The translations under genes were made by a program, and so were the position numbers. This document shows, one piece after another, positions 50,607-60,046 of a stretch of 64,000 nucleotides of DNA (position 1 is the stretch's first letter; every line of letters begins with the position of its first letter). Below the pieces are notes generated by a model. That model was not told where the DNA came from and did not search any database. It worked only from the letters and a program-made list of their open reading frames with translations. The DNA is from Catenuloplanes niger (lineage in GTDB: Bacteria > Actinomycetota > Actinomycetes > Mycobacteriales > Micromonosporaceae): assembly GCF_031458255.1 (NCBI RefSeq), contig NZ_JAVDYC010000001.1, positions 5,713,001 through 5,777,000 of the forward strand. Reading direction: 5' to 3'.

Positions 50607-51827
50607 ATGGACTACGTGGTCGTCGCTCTGGTGATGCTGGGCGTCTTGGTGCTCGGCGGGCTCGGTCTGGTGGTGCCACGGCTGCGCCGGCGCCCCCCGG
50701 TGCCGCCCGTTACGCCCTCCTCTCCTCCGGTCGTCACCGAGCGGCCGGGGCAGGCGCCGCCGGTCGCCGGGGCGCCCACGCCCGTGGTGGACGCCCCGCC
50801 GGCCGCCGAGGCGCCGGCCGTCCCCGCCCCGGTCGTCCCCGCGGCGCCGGCCGTCGAGGCGCCGGCCGTTCCGGAGGCGCCGGCCGTCGAGAGGCCGGAG
50901 CCGTCGGCCGGGCGGCTGGTGCGGCTGCGCGCGCGCCTGTCCCGCTCGCAGAACGTGTTCGGCAAGGGCCTGCTCGGCCTGCTCTCCCGCGACCACATCG
51001 ACGACGACACGTGGGAGGAGATCGAGGACAGCCTGATCGGCGCGGACGTCGGCATCGAGGCGACCACCGCGATCGTCGAGCGGCTGCGCGAGCGCACCCG
51101 CGTGCTGGGCACGAAGACCGCGGCGGACGTGCGCGCGCTGCTGGCCGAGGAGCTGGTCGCGGCGCTGGAGCCGGGCATGGACCGGACGCTGCGGTCCGCA
51201 CCCACCGGTGACACCCCGGCGGTGATCATGGTGGTCGGCGTGAACGGCGCCGGCAAGACCACCACCTGCGGCAAGATCGCCCGGGTGCTGATCGCGGACG
51301 GGCGTACCGTGCTGATGGGTGCGGCCGACACGTTCCGGGCGGCCGCCGCGGAGCAGCTCGCCACCTGGGGTTCCCGGGTCGGCGCCGAGGTGGTCCGCGG
51401 CCCGGAGGGGGCCGATCCGGCCAGTGTCGCGTTCGATGCCGTGAAACGGGGTATCGAGACGCGGGTGGATACGGTGTTGGTGGACACCGCGGGCCGGCTG
51501 CAGAACAAGGTCGGCCTGATGGACGAGCTGGGTAAGGTCAAGCGGGTCGTGGAGAAGCACGGGCCGGTGGATGAGACGCTGTTGGTGCTCGACGCCACCA
51601 CCGGGCAGAACGGCCTGGAGCAGGCGAGGGTCTTCACAGAGGTGGTCGACGTGACGGGTGTCGTGCTGACCAAGCTGGACGGCACGGCGAAGGGAGGGAT
51701 CGTGATCGCGGTGCAGCGCAAGCTGGGCATCCCGGTCAAGCTGGTCGGCCTGGGCGAGGGCCCGGACGACCTGGCGCCCTTCGAGCCCGTGCAGTTCGTC
51801 GACGCGCTGCTCGGGACCGGCGCGTAA
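50607..51827 (+). CDS. ftsY: Signal recognition particle receptor FtsY
   Basis: 406 aa from an ATG at 50607. An N-terminal TM helix (YVVVALVMLGVLVLGGLGLVV), present in actinobacterial FtsY, is followed by a Pro/Val/Ala-rich linker with PAVEAPAV-type repeats. The N domain begins near residue 105 (RLVRLRARLSRSQNVFGKGLLGLL). The G domain has GVNGAGKTTTCGKIARVL, DTFRAAAAEQL, DTAGRLQNKVGLMDEL and TKLDGTAKGGIVI, and ends with GVGEGPDDLAPF-type residues (GLGEGPDDLAPFEPVQFVDALL). It docks SRP-ribosome complexes at the membrane with the Ffh encoded 5 kb downstream. Confidence 0.97.
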   Translation: MDYVVVALVMLGVLVLGGLGLVVPRLRRRPPVPPVTPSSPPVVTERPGQAPPVAGAPTPVVDAPPAAEAPAVPAPVVPAAPAVEAPAVPEAPAVERPEPSAGRLVRLRARLSRSQNVFGKGLLGLLSRDHIDDDTWEEIEDSLIGADVGIEATTAIVERLRERTRVLGTKTAADVRALLAEELVAALEPGMDRTLRSAPTGDTPAVIMVVGVNGAGKTTTCGKIARVLIADGRTVLMGAADTFRAAAAEQLATWGSRVGAEVVRGPEGADPASVAFDAVKRGIETRVDTVLVDTAGRLQNKVGLMDELGKVKRVVEKHGPVDETLLVLDATTGQNGLEQARVFTEVVDVTGVVLTKLDGTAKGGIVIAVQRKLGIPVKLVGLGEGPDDLAPFEPVQFVDALLGTGA

Positions 51828-51832
51828 CCGCC

Positions 51833-52813
51833 GTGACGCACCCACACCGCGCGCCGGACATGTCGTGGCCGCCCCCGGGCGGCTCCGGTCAGCCGCACCA
51901 CTACACGCAGCAGCAGCCGCCGGTCTACCACCAGCCGCCGCAGCAGCCCCCGCCCGTGCACCAGTACCCGCCGCAGACCCCCCAGCAGCCCGGCCGGCCG
52001 TACGTGCCGCAGCTGCACCCCGAGCCGGGGTACGAGGAGGTGCCGCTGCGCGGCGGCAACGTCTCCACCGTGCACCGGGTCGGCGACACCGTGCGCCGCA
52101 ACGCGGGCCCGTGGACGCCGTCCGTGCACGCGCTGCTGCGCCACATGGAGTACGTCGGCTTCAGCGGCTCGCCACGCGCGCTCGGGATAGACGACAAGGG
52201 CCGCGAGGTGCTGTCCTACATCGACGGCGAGTGCGGCGAGTACCCGCTGGCCGAGCACTGGGTGACGGACGAGGCGCTGGTCACCGTGGCCACCATGCTG
52301 CGGATGTTCCACGACGCGCAGTACGGGTTCCAGCCGCCGCCCGGCGCGGTGTGGCGTTCGTTCGGCCCGCCGCCGCCGGACACCGAGGTGATCTGTCACC
52401 ACGACGCGGCGCCGCACAACGTGATCTGGCGGCCGGACGGCACGCTCGCGCTGATCGACTTCGACCTGGCCTCGCCCGGCGCGCGGATCTACGACGTGGC
52501 GTACGCGGCGTGGACCTGGGTGCCGCTCTTCTCCGACCGGGACTCGCAGACGCTGGGCTGGAAGCGGCCGAACCGGCCACGCCGGCTGCGGCTGTTCGCG
52601 GACGCGTACGGGCTGATCCCGCGCGACCGGCACCGCCTGGTCCGGACCATTCGCAAGCGGATCGTCGACCACGTCGAGGGCATCCGGCGGATGGCGGCGG
52701 CCGGTGATCCCGCGTTCGTGACCATCGTGCAGAAGGGACACCTGCGTCGTCCGATGCGCGATCTTCGTCTGCTCGACTACGAGCGGAATGCACTTGAGTA
52801 CACTCTGCGATAG
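51833..52813 (+). CDS. APH-family phosphotransferase with Pro/Gln-rich N-terminus
   Basis: 326 aa from a GTG at 51833, 5 nt after ftsY. Residues about 1-70 are low complexity (HHYTQQQPPVYHQPPQQPPP). The kinase-like domain has the catalytic loop CHHDAAPHNVIWRPDG (HxDxxxxN) and the metal Asp in ALIDFDLASPGARIYDVAYAAW, as in aminoglycoside/choline-type kinases. The N-lobe is short and the glycine-rich loop is not obvious. Substrate unknown. Co-transcription with ftsY is probable. Confidence 0.85.
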   Translation: MTHPHRAPDMSWPPPGGSGQPHHYTQQQPPVYHQPPQQPPPVHQYPPQTPQQPGRPYVPQLHPEPGYEEVPLRGGNVSTVHRVGDTVRRNAGPWTPSVHALLRHMEYVGFSGSPRALGIDDKGREVLSYIDGECGEYPLAEHWVTDEALVTVATMLRMFHDAQYGFQPPPGAVWRSFGPPPPDTEVICHHDAAPHNVIWRPDGTLALIDFDLASPGARIYDVAYAAWTWVPLFSDRDSQTLGWKRPNRPRRLRLFADAYGLIPRDRHRLVRTIRKRIVDHVEGIRRMAAAGDPAFVTIVQKGHLRRPMRDLRLLDYERNALEYTLR

Positions 52814-53008
52814 ATGATCGGATGATATGGCACCCCCTGTTCAGGGATGGTGAGTTTTTCTTCACACGTTGGAAACAACCCGTGACTCTCAAGAAACGGA
52901 CTGGAGACCCAGCGCGAAACAGCGGCCCGTGAAGCTCTCGTCCAACCGGCGACGGGGCGATGTTGCCTTGCCACCGGGAGGGAGGAATTCAAACCGAGAG
53001 GAGGCAGC
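52814..53008. other. Regulatory intergenic region upstream of amt
   Basis: 195 nt, relatively A/T-rich for this genome. It contains the GlnR-like box at 52872-52920 and a GGGAGGGAGG/GAGAGGAGG-type ribosome-binding stretch before the amt GTG. No gene is supported. Confidence 0.6.
52872..52920 (+). promoter_or_regulatory. GlnR-type nitrogen control site
   Basis: GTGAC (52882-52886), 6 nt, GAAAC (52893-52897), 6 nt, GAGAC (52904-52908), 7 nt, GAAAC (52916-52920), with an extra GAAAC at 52872. This matches the alternating GTnAC/GAAAC boxes with 6-nt spacers bound by actinobacterial GlnR, except for one 7-nt spacer. It lies 89-137 nt before the amt start. Confidence 0.75.
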
Positions 53009-54364
53009 GTGCCGGAGATTGCCATCGATTCCGGGCACACCGCCTGGTTGCTTGTTTCGTCCGCTCTTGTGCTGCTCATGACTCCGGGTCTCGCGTTCTT
53101 CTACGGTGGCATGACCAAGTCCAAGGGCATCCTGAACATGATGATGATGAGCTTCAGCTCCATCGCCATCGTGTCCCTGCTCTGGGTCTTCTACGGCTTC
53201 TCCGTCGCGTTCGGCGCGTCGAACGGCTTCTTCGGCGACATCACGCAGTACGCGTTCATGACGCAGGACCTCACCGGCGCCTGGTCCGAGGCGGTCCCGG
53301 TCCCGACGTTCGTCTTCGCCGTCTTCCAGATGATGTTCGCGATCATCACGGTCGCGCTGATCAGCGGCGCGCTCGCGGACCGCGCCAAGTTCGCCGGCTG
53401 GATCGTCTACGCGGTCGCGTGGGCCACCATCGTCTACTTCCCGGTCGCGAACTGGGTGTGGGGCGGCGGCTGGATCTTCGAGATGGGCGCGTTCGACTTC
53501 GCCGGCGGCACCGCGGTGCACATCAACGCGGGTGCGGCGGCGCTCGGCCTCGCGATCATCCTGCGCAAGCGGAACGGCTGGCCGTCGGGTGCGTACAAGC
53601 CGCACAACGTGCCGACCATCGCGCTCGGCGCCGGTCTGCTCTGGTTCGGCTGGTTCGGCTTCAACGCCGGCTCCGAGGGCGCGGCCGACGCGATCGCCGG
53701 TGTCGCGTTCCTGAACACCCAGGTCGCCACCGCCGCCGCGGTCATCGGCTGGCTGGTCGTGGAGTGGATCCGCGACGGCAAGCCCACGCTGCTCGGCGCG
53801 TCCTCCGGCGCGATCGCCGGCCTGGTCGCGATCACCCCGGCCTGTGCGTACGTCGAGCCGATCGGCGCGATCGGCCTCGGCATCGTCACCGGCGCGATCT
53901 GCGCGCTGGCGGTCGGCCTGAAGTACAAGCTCGGCTTCGACGACTCGCTCGACGTGGTCGGCGTGCACATGGTCGGCGGCCTGATCGGCGCGCTGTCCAT
54001 CGGCCTGATCGCCACCCAGAAGTTCTACGGCGAGGCCGGCCCGCAGGGCCTGTTCTACGGCGGCGGTGTCGAGCAGCTCGGCAAGCAGGCCGCGGGCGCG
54101 TTCGCGGTGCTGGCGTACTCGCTGATCATCTCGATCGTCCTGGGCCTCGCGATCGACAAGACGATCGGCATGACCGTCTCGTCCGAGGCGGAGACCGAGG
54201 GTGTCGACCAGGTCGAGCACGCGGAGAGCGCGTACGACTTCTCCGCCCCGACCGGTGGCGGCGGCGCGTTCGCCCTGGCGGGCATCGCGCCGGCGAGCGG
54301 CACCCCCGCCGCGCCGGCCGCACCCGCCACGTCCGCCACGGTCGACGAAAAGGTCGCCGGCTAA
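53009..54364 (+). CDS. amt: Ammonium transporter
   Basis: 451 aa from a GTG at 53009 preceded by GAGAGGAGG. Eleven TM segments of the Amt/Mep/Rh family. The pore His pair is present in GGTAVHINAGAAALGLA and DVVGVHMVGGLIGALSIG; TPGLAFFYGGMTKSKGILNMMMMSF and the aromatic gate region are typical. A Pro/Ala tail follows the last helix. First gene of amt-glnB-glnD, under the GlnR-like site. It conducts ammonium and is blocked by the PII protein encoded next. Confidence 0.97.
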   Translation: MPEIAIDSGHTAWLLVSSALVLLMTPGLAFFYGGMTKSKGILNMMMMSFSSIAIVSLLWVFYGFSVAFGASNGFFGDITQYAFMTQDLTGAWSEAVPVPTFVFAVFQMMFAIITVALISGALADRAKFAGWIVYAVAWATIVYFPVANWVWGGGWIFEMGAFDFAGGTAVHINAGAAALGLAIILRKRNGWPSGAYKPHNVPTIALGAGLLWFGWFGFNAGSEGAADAIAGVAFLNTQVATAAAVIGWLVVEWIRDGKPTLLGASSGAIAGLVAITPACAYVEPIGAIGLGIVTGAICALAVGLKYKLGFDDSLDVVGVHMVGGLIGALSIGLIATQKFYGEAGPQGLFYGGGVEQLGKQAAGAFAVLAYSLIISIVLGLAIDKTIGMTVSSEAETEGVDQVEHAESAYDFSAPTGGGGAFALAGIAPASGTPAAPAAPATSATVDEKVAG

Positions 54365-54742
<378 letters not shown>

Positions 54743-54751
54743 CCCACGGAT

Positions 54752-56956
54752 ATGAATGACATCGGCGCCGCCGCACGCTCCACGCGTGCGGCGGCGCTCG
54801 ACTCGTGGCTGACCACTCTGCTTCCGGCCGGGATTCCCGGCGTCGCGCTGGTCGCGGTGGGCGGTCTCGGCCGCCGCGAGGTCGCGCCGTTCAGCGACCT
54901 GGACCTGGTGCTGGTGCACGACGGCGTGACCGGGATCGACGAACTGGCCTCCTCGATCTGGTACCCGATCTGGGACGCGAAGCACAAACTCGACCACTCC
55001 GTCCGTACGGTCGGGGAAGCCCTGGACGTCGCGGCCGAGGACGTCAAGGCCGCGCTCGGCATGCTGGACGCCCGGCACGTCGCCGGGAACCGCGCGCTGT
55101 CCGAGCGGCTGATCACCGAGGCCGCGGACCTGTGGCGACGCACCGCGGTGCGCAACCTGGAGGCGCTGCGGGAGATCACCCGCGCCCGCTGGGAAACCCA
55201 CGGTGAGCTGGCGTTCCTGCTCGAGGGCGACGTCAAGGAGGCGTCCGGCGGGCTGCGCGACGTGACGATCCTGCGCGGCATGGGCCGGGCCGGGATCGCG
55301 GACACCATGCGCCCGGCCGTCCGCGCCGCGAACCTGCACATGCTCGACGTCCGCGACGCGCTGCACCTCGCGGTCGGTCGCCGGGTCGACCGCCTGATCG
55401 CCCAGGAACGGCAGACCGTCGCCACCGCGCTCGGCCTCGACGACGGCGACGCGCTGCTGCGCCGCGTCTCGGGCGACGCGCGGACCGTCGCGCACGCGGT
55501 CGACGACGCCTGGCGGGCCGCGGACCGGCTCCGCAGCGGACGCCGCCGGCCGCTCGGCGCGGTCGGGCCGACCCGCCGCCCGGTCGCCCGGGACGTGGTC
55601 GAGCACGACGGCGAACTCGTACTGGCACGAACCGCGATCGGGCCGCGCCCGGACCCCAGCCTCTCGCTCCGCGTCGCCGCGGCCGCCGCCGTCAACCGGC
55701 TGCCGATCGCGCGCGCCACCTGCGAGTGGCTCGCCACGTACTGCCCGCCGCTGCCCGCGCCCTGGCCGGAGGCGGCCCGGTCGGCCCTGATCACGCTGCT
55801 CGGCGCCGGCCCCGGCCTGCCCGCGACCTGGGAGACCTGCGACCGGTACGGGCTGGTCGACGGCTGGCTGCCGGAGTGGGCCCGGATGCGCAGTCTGCCG
55901 CAGCACAACGCGGTGCACCGGTTCACGCTGGACCGGCACCTGGTCCAGGCCGCGTCCGAGGCCACCGCGTTCACCCGCGACGTCGACCGGCCCGACCTGC
56001 TGCTGCTCGCCGCGTTCCTGCACGACGTGGGCAAGGGCCTGCCCGGCGACCACAGCGCGGTCGGCGCGCCCATCGCGGCCGGCATCGCGCAGCGCATCGG
56101 GCTCCCACCGGCCGAGGTCGCGCTGATCGAGCGCCTGGTCCGGCTGCACCTGCTGCTGCCCGAGGTGGCCACCCGCCGGGACCTGAGCGACCCGGTCACC
56201 ATCACGCGCGTCGCGACCGCGGTCGAGGATTCGCTCACGCTCGACCTGCTCCACGGCCTGGCCCGCGCGGACGCGATCGCCACCGGCCCGGCCGCCTGGT
56301 CGGACTGGAAGGGCCGGCTGATCCGCGAGCTGGTCGCCCGGGTGCGGACCGCGCTCGACACCGGCGCCCTGCCGCTGCCGGCCGCACCCGGCCCGGAGCT
56401 GCTGGACGCGCCGCTGCCCGTGGTGCACCTGGACGGCGAGCGGGTGGCGGTCGCGGCCGCGGACCGGCGCGGACTGCTTGCGGCCGTGGCCGGCTGTCTC
56501 TCCATGCACCGGCTCGACGTGCTCACCGCGGACGTCACCACGGTGGGGGAGCGGGCCGTGCTGGAGGTGCGCGTGCAGCCCCGGTACGGCACGCCGGCCG
56601 AGCCGATCGCGCTCACCGCCGACCTGCGCCGGGTGCTCAACGGCGACGTGTCCGTGACCCAGCGGCTGCGCGGGCGGGCACCCGCGACCCGTACCGGCGC
56701 CGCCCCGAAGGTCGTCTGGCACCGGGACGTGGCCACGGACGCGGTGGTGCTGGAGGTGCGCGCCGCGGACTCGCCCGGCCTGCTCTACCGGCTGGCGTCC
56801 GCGCTCGAGGACGTCGGCGCGTCGGTGCGCGCCGCGCGGATCTCCACGCTCGGAGGTGACGTCGTGGACGCGTTCTACCTGGTCGGAACCGGTTTCGACG
56901 AGGCCGCCCGGGAGAAGGTGGAGGCTGCCGTGCTGGCCGCCGCCGCGCACGCCTGA
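54752..56956 (+). CDS. glnD: PII (uridylyl/adenylyl)transferase GlnD
   Basis: 734 aa from an ATG at 54752, 9 nt after glnB. The nucleotidyltransferase motif GGLGRREVAPFSDLDLVLVHD is at residues 38-58. A helical region with RGMGRAGIADTMRPAVRAA follows, then the HD domain (LLLAAFLHDVGKGLPGDHSAVG) near residue 420 and two C-terminal ACT domains (RVAVAAADRRGLLAAVAGCLSMHRLDVLTA and VVLEVRAADSPGLLYRLASALEDVG). In actinobacteria GlnD modifies PII by adenylylation. Shorter than the about 890-residue enterobacterial enzyme, as usual for the group. Confidence 0.96.
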   Translation: MNDIGAAARSTRAAALDSWLTTLLPAGIPGVALVAVGGLGRREVAPFSDLDLVLVHDGVTGIDELASSIWYPIWDAKHKLDHSVRTVGEALDVAAEDVKAALGMLDARHVAGNRALSERLITEAADLWRRTAVRNLEALREITRARWETHGELAFLLEGDVKEASGGLRDVTILRGMGRAGIADTMRPAVRAANLHMLDVRDALHLAVGRRVDRLIAQERQTVATALGLDDGDALLRRVSGDARTVAHAVDDAWRAADRLRSGRRRPLGAVGPTRRPVARDVVEHDGELVLARTAIGPRPDPSLSLRVAAAAAVNRLPIARATCEWLATYCPPLPAPWPEAARSALITLLGAGPGLPATWETCDRYGLVDGWLPEWARMRSLPQHNAVHRFTLDRHLVQAASEATAFTRDVDRPDLLLLAAFLHDVGKGLPGDHSAVGAPIAAGIAQRIGLPPAEVALIERLVRLHLLLPEVATRRDLSDPVTITRVATAVEDSLTLDLLHGLARADAIATGPAAWSDWKGRLIRELVARVRTALDTGALPLPAAPGPELLDAPLPVVHLDGERVAVAAADRRGLLAAVAGCLSMHRLDVLTADVTTVGERAVLEVRVQPRYGTPAEPIALTADLRRVLNGDVSVTQRLRGRAPATRTGAAPKVVWHRDVATDAVVLEVRAADSPGLLYRLASALEDVGASVRAARISTLGGDVVDAFYLVGTGFDEAAREKVEAAVLAAAAHA

Positions 56957-57026
56957 CCGACCGGGTTACCCTTGCTGCGGGCCTCTTCGCGCCGGTGCTT
57001 TTTCGACAGAAACGGGATGTTGCGCA

Positions 57027-58586
57027 GTGTTTGACACCTTGAGTGACCGCCTCTCCGGGATCTTCGGCAAGCTCCGCGGCAAGGGCAAGCTCACCGACGC
57101 CGACATCGACGCCACCGCGCGCGAGATCCGCCTCGCCCTGCTGGAGGCGGACGTCGCGCTTCCGGTGGTCAAGGCGTTCATCCACACGCTCAAGGAGCGG
57201 GCGCGCGGCGCCGTGGTCTCCGAGGCGCTCAACCCGGCCCAGCAGGTCATCAAGATCGTGCACGAGGAGCTGATCGGCGTCCTCGGTGGCGAGGGCCGGC
57301 GGCTCCAGTTCGCCAAGAACCCGCCCACCGTGATCATGCTGGCCGGCCTCCAGGGTGCCGGTAAGACCACGCTCGCCGGCAAGCTCGCCCGCTGGCTCAA
57401 GGGCCAGGGCCATCAGCCGCTGCTGGTCGCCGCCGACCTCCAGCGGCCGAACGCGGTCAACCAGCTGCAGGTGCTCGGCCAGCGCGCCGGCGTCGAGGTC
57501 TACGCGCCCTCCGGCGGCAACGGCGAGGGCGACCCGATCCAGGTCGCGCGCGACTCGATCGAGCACGCCAAGCGCCAGGCCCGCGACATCGTCATCGTCG
57601 ACACCGCCGGTCGGCTCGGCATCGACGAGGAGATGATGGCGCAGGCCGCCGGCATCCGCGACGCCGTCGACCCGGACGAGGTCATCTTCGTCATCGACGC
57701 CATGGTCGGCCAGGACGCGGTGCGCACCGCCGAGGCGTTCCGGGACGGCGTCGGCATCACCGGCGTGGTCCTCTCCAAGCTCGACGGCGACGCCCGCGGT
57801 GGTGCCGCGCTCTCCGTCCGGCAGGTCACCGGCCAGCCGATCCTCTTCGCGTCCACCGGCGAGAAGCTGGAGGACTTCGACGTCTTCCACCCCGACCGGA
57901 TGGCCAGCCGCATCCTCGGCATGGGCGACGTGCTGACCCTCATCGAGCAGGCCGAGGCCGCGTTCGACGAGGACCAGAAGGAGAAGATGACGGCGAAGCT
58001 GCTCGGTGGCGAGCAGTTCACGCTGGAGGACTTCCTCGACCAGCTCGTCGCGGTCCGCCGGATGGGCCCGATCGCGAACGTGCTGTCCATGATGCCCGGC
58101 ATGGGGCAGATGAAGGACCAGCTCTCCGAGCTCGACGACAAGCACTTCGACCGGGTCACCGCGATCATCCGCTCGATGACGCCGGCCGAGCGCACCAACC
58201 CCAAGATCCTCAACGGCTCCCGCCGCGCCCGCATCGCCAACGGCGCCGGCGTCCAGGTGATGGACGTCAACCAGCTGCTCAACCGCTTCGCCGACGCGCA
58301 GAAGATGATGAAGCAGATGGGCGGCATGATGGGCCTGCCCGGCGGCGGCAACCGCCGCAAGGCCACGAAGAGCCCGAAGAACAAGCGCAAGGGTACGAAG
58401 GGTGGCGGCAACAACCGGCCGCGTACCGGTGGCATGCCGGGTGGTTTCCCGGGCATGGGCGGCATGCCCCAGCTCCCCCCGGGCATGGACCCGAACGCGC
58501 TGGGCGGCGGCGGCATGCCCGGCTTCAAGCTCCCCAACATCGACTTCAACAAGCTGAACAAGCCCAAGAAGCGCGACGAGGACTGA
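57027..58586 (+). CDS. ffh: Signal recognition particle protein Ffh
   Basis: 519 aa from a GTG at 57027; the frame is open upstream within glnD. The N domain begins FDTLSDRLSGIFGKLRGKGKL. G domain: GLQGAGKTT at 107-115, VIVDTAGRLGIDEEMMAQA, VVLSKLDGDARGGAALSVRQ. The M domain has ERTNPKILNGSRRARIANGAG, the RNA-binding helix-turn-helix, and a Met/Gly-rich C-terminus (MMKQMGGMMGLPGGG). It binds 4.5S RNA and signal sequences and delivers nascent chains to FtsY. No ffs RNA gene was seen in the window. Confidence 0.97.
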   Translation: MFDTLSDRLSGIFGKLRGKGKLTDADIDATAREIRLALLEADVALPVVKAFIHTLKERARGAVVSEALNPAQQVIKIVHEELIGVLGGEGRRLQFAKNPPTVIMLAGLQGAGKTTLAGKLARWLKGQGHQPLLVAADLQRPNAVNQLQVLGQRAGVEVYAPSGGNGEGDPIQVARDSIEHAKRQARDIVIVDTAGRLGIDEEMMAQAAGIRDAVDPDEVIFVIDAMVGQDAVRTAEAFRDGVGITGVVLSKLDGDARGGAALSVRQVTGQPILFASTGEKLEDFDVFHPDRMASRILGMGDVLTLIEQAEAAFDEDQKEKMTAKLLGGEQFTLEDFLDQLVAVRRMGPIANVLSMMPGMGQMKDQLSELDDKHFDRVTAIIRSMTPAERTNPKILNGSRRARIANGAGVQVMDVNQLLNRFADAQKMMKQMGGMMGLPGGGNRRKATKSPKNKRKGTKGGGNNRPRTGGMPGGFPGMGGMPQLPPGMDPNALGGGGMPGFKLPNIDFNKLNKPKKRDED

Positions 58587-58593
58587 CGTCGAT

Positions 58594-58635
58594 CCGCCCG
58601 GCCCGCGGTGACGTGACCGCGCGCGTGCCGGGCGG
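58594..58635 (+). terminator. Two-tier hairpin after ffh
   Basis: CCGCCCGG (58594-58601) pairs with CCGGGCGG (58628-58635), and inside it CGCGGT (58604-58609) pairs with ACCGCG (58616-58621). It starts 7 nt after the ffh stop. It argues for the downstream start (58649) of the amidohydrolase. Confidence 0.6.
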
Positions 58636-58648
58636 TAAGACTGAGCAC

Positions 58649-59728
58649 ATGGTCTTGCATGTGCGTGGGGTGCTGCTGCCCGAGGACGAGGTCCGGGATC
58701 TGTGGCTGGTCGGTGATCGGGTGACGTTCGAGCCGCAGCCCGGGGCGGAGACGATCGCGGACCGCGGATTCGTGCTCCCCGGGCTGGTCGACGCGCACTG
58801 CCATGCCGGGATCGCGCCGGGCGGCGGGCCGGTGGGTTCGCTGGCACAGGCACGGGAGCTCGCGTTCCAGGACCGGGACGCGGGCGTGCTGGCGATCCGG
58901 GACGCGGGATCGCCGTTCCCCTACGCGGAACTGGACGACGACCCGGAGATGCCACGCCTGATCCGCGCCGGGCAGCACGTCGCGGCACCGAGGCGCTACC
59001 TGCGGAACACCGCGGTCGAGGTCGAGCCGGTGGACGTGCCCGCGGCCGTGACCGCGCAGGCCAAGGCCGGCAACGGCTGGGTCAAACTGGTCGGCGACTG
59101 GATCGACCGCGGCGCCGGTGACCTGGCCCCGAGCTGGGACGCGGCCACGCTGACCGCCGCGGTCGAGGCGGCACACGCGGCCGGCGCGCGGGCGGCCGTG
59201 CACACGTTCTCCGAGGAGGGCGTCGAGATCATGGTCCGGGCCGGCGTCGACTCGATCGAGCACGGCACCGGGCTCAGCACCGCGCTGGTCGACGAGATGG
59301 CCCGCCGCGGCACCGCACTCGTACCCACAATGATCAACATCCTGACGTTCGGCGACATCGCCGCCCAGGCGGACCAGAAATTCCCCGGGTACGCCGCCCA
59401 CATGCGCGCGCTCCGCGACCGCCACCCGTCCGTGGTCCGCGCCGCCTACGAGGCCGGCGTCCCGATCTACGTCGGCACCGACGCCGGCGGCGGCATCGCC
59501 CACGGCCAGGCCGCCGAGGAGATGCTGCTGCTGCACACCCGCGCCGGCATGCCCGCCGAGGCCGTGCTCGCCGCCGCCTCCTGGGCCGCCCGCGCCTGGC
59601 TCGGCCTGCCCGGCCTCACCGAGGGCGGCCTCGCCGACCTGGTCATCTACGACACCGACCCCCGCCGCGACCTCACGGTCGTCCGCACCCCCCGCCACAT
59701 CATCCTCCGCGGCCACCCCCTCCGCTGA
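58649..59728 (+). CDS. Amidohydrolase family protein
   Basis: 359 aa from an ATG at 58649; a GTG at 58613 lies inside the ffh hairpin and is less likely. Metal-dependent hydrolase TIM barrel: the HxH motif appears as VDAHCHAGIAP, the carbamylated-Lys region in NGWVKLVGDWIDRG, His ligands in RAAVHTFSEEG and DSIEHGTGL, and the final Asp in PIYVGTDAGGGI. The position after ffh matches Rv2915c, a predicted amidohydrolase of unknown substrate. Its 3' end runs into the repeat island, where C-rich codons become almost exclusive. Confidence 0.92.
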   Translation: MVLHVRGVLLPEDEVRDLWLVGDRVTFEPQPGAETIADRGFVLPGLVDAHCHAGIAPGGGPVGSLAQARELAFQDRDAGVLAIRDAGSPFPYAELDDDPEMPRLIRAGQHVAAPRRYLRNTAVEVEPVDVPAAVTAQAKAGNGWVKLVGDWIDRGAGDLAPSWDAATLTAAVEAAHAAGARAAVHTFSEEGVEIMVRAGVDSIEHGTGLSTALVDEMARRGTALVPTMINILTFGDIAAQADQKFPGYAAHMRALRDRHPSVVRAAYEAGVPIYVGTDAGGGIAHGQAAEEMLLLHTRAGMPAEAVLAAASWAARAWLGLPGLTEGGLADLVIYDTDPRRDLTVVRTPRHIILRGHPLR

Positions 59729-59769
59729 ACCCGCATCCGCCCCACCTGCCGCCCTTCGCTTTCCGCCCC

Positions 59770-59813
59770 GCTGCCGCCCCGCTGCCGCCCCGCTGCCGCC
59801 CCGCTGCCGCTCC
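59770..59813. repeat. 11-bp tandem repeat, four copies
   Basis: GCTGCCGCCCC three times without change (59770-59802) and a fourth copy with one substitution (59803-59813). Confidence 0.85.
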
Positions 59814-59866
59814 CGTTCCGGCCCCGTGCCGGTGCTTCCGCCGGCACCGGCGCAGGTGACACCGGC

Positions 59867-60046
59867 GTCACCTTGCGGCGTCACCTTGCGGCGTCACCTT
59901 GCGGCGTCACCTTGCGGCGTCACCTTGCGGCGTCACCTTGCGGCGTCACCTTGCGGCGTCACCTTGCGGCGTCACCTTGCGGCGCCACCTTGCGGCGCCA
60001 CCTTGCGGCGCCACCTGCGGCGCCACCTTGCGGCGCCACCTGCGGT
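59867..60046. repeat. 13-bp minisatellite, about 14 copies
   Basis: Nine perfect copies of GTCACCTTGCGGC (59867-59983) followed by about five copies of GCCACCTTGCGGC, two of them shortened by one T. The switch from GTC to GCC is abrupt, so the array grew by at least two separate expansions. The 13-bp period shifts frame at each unit, so open frames through it repeat every 39 bp and are not evidence for a gene. Confidence 0.95.

Noticed and set aside
59867-60046. Possible CRISPR array
   Set aside because: The repeats are 13 bp and directly adjacent, with no spacers and no cas genes nearby.
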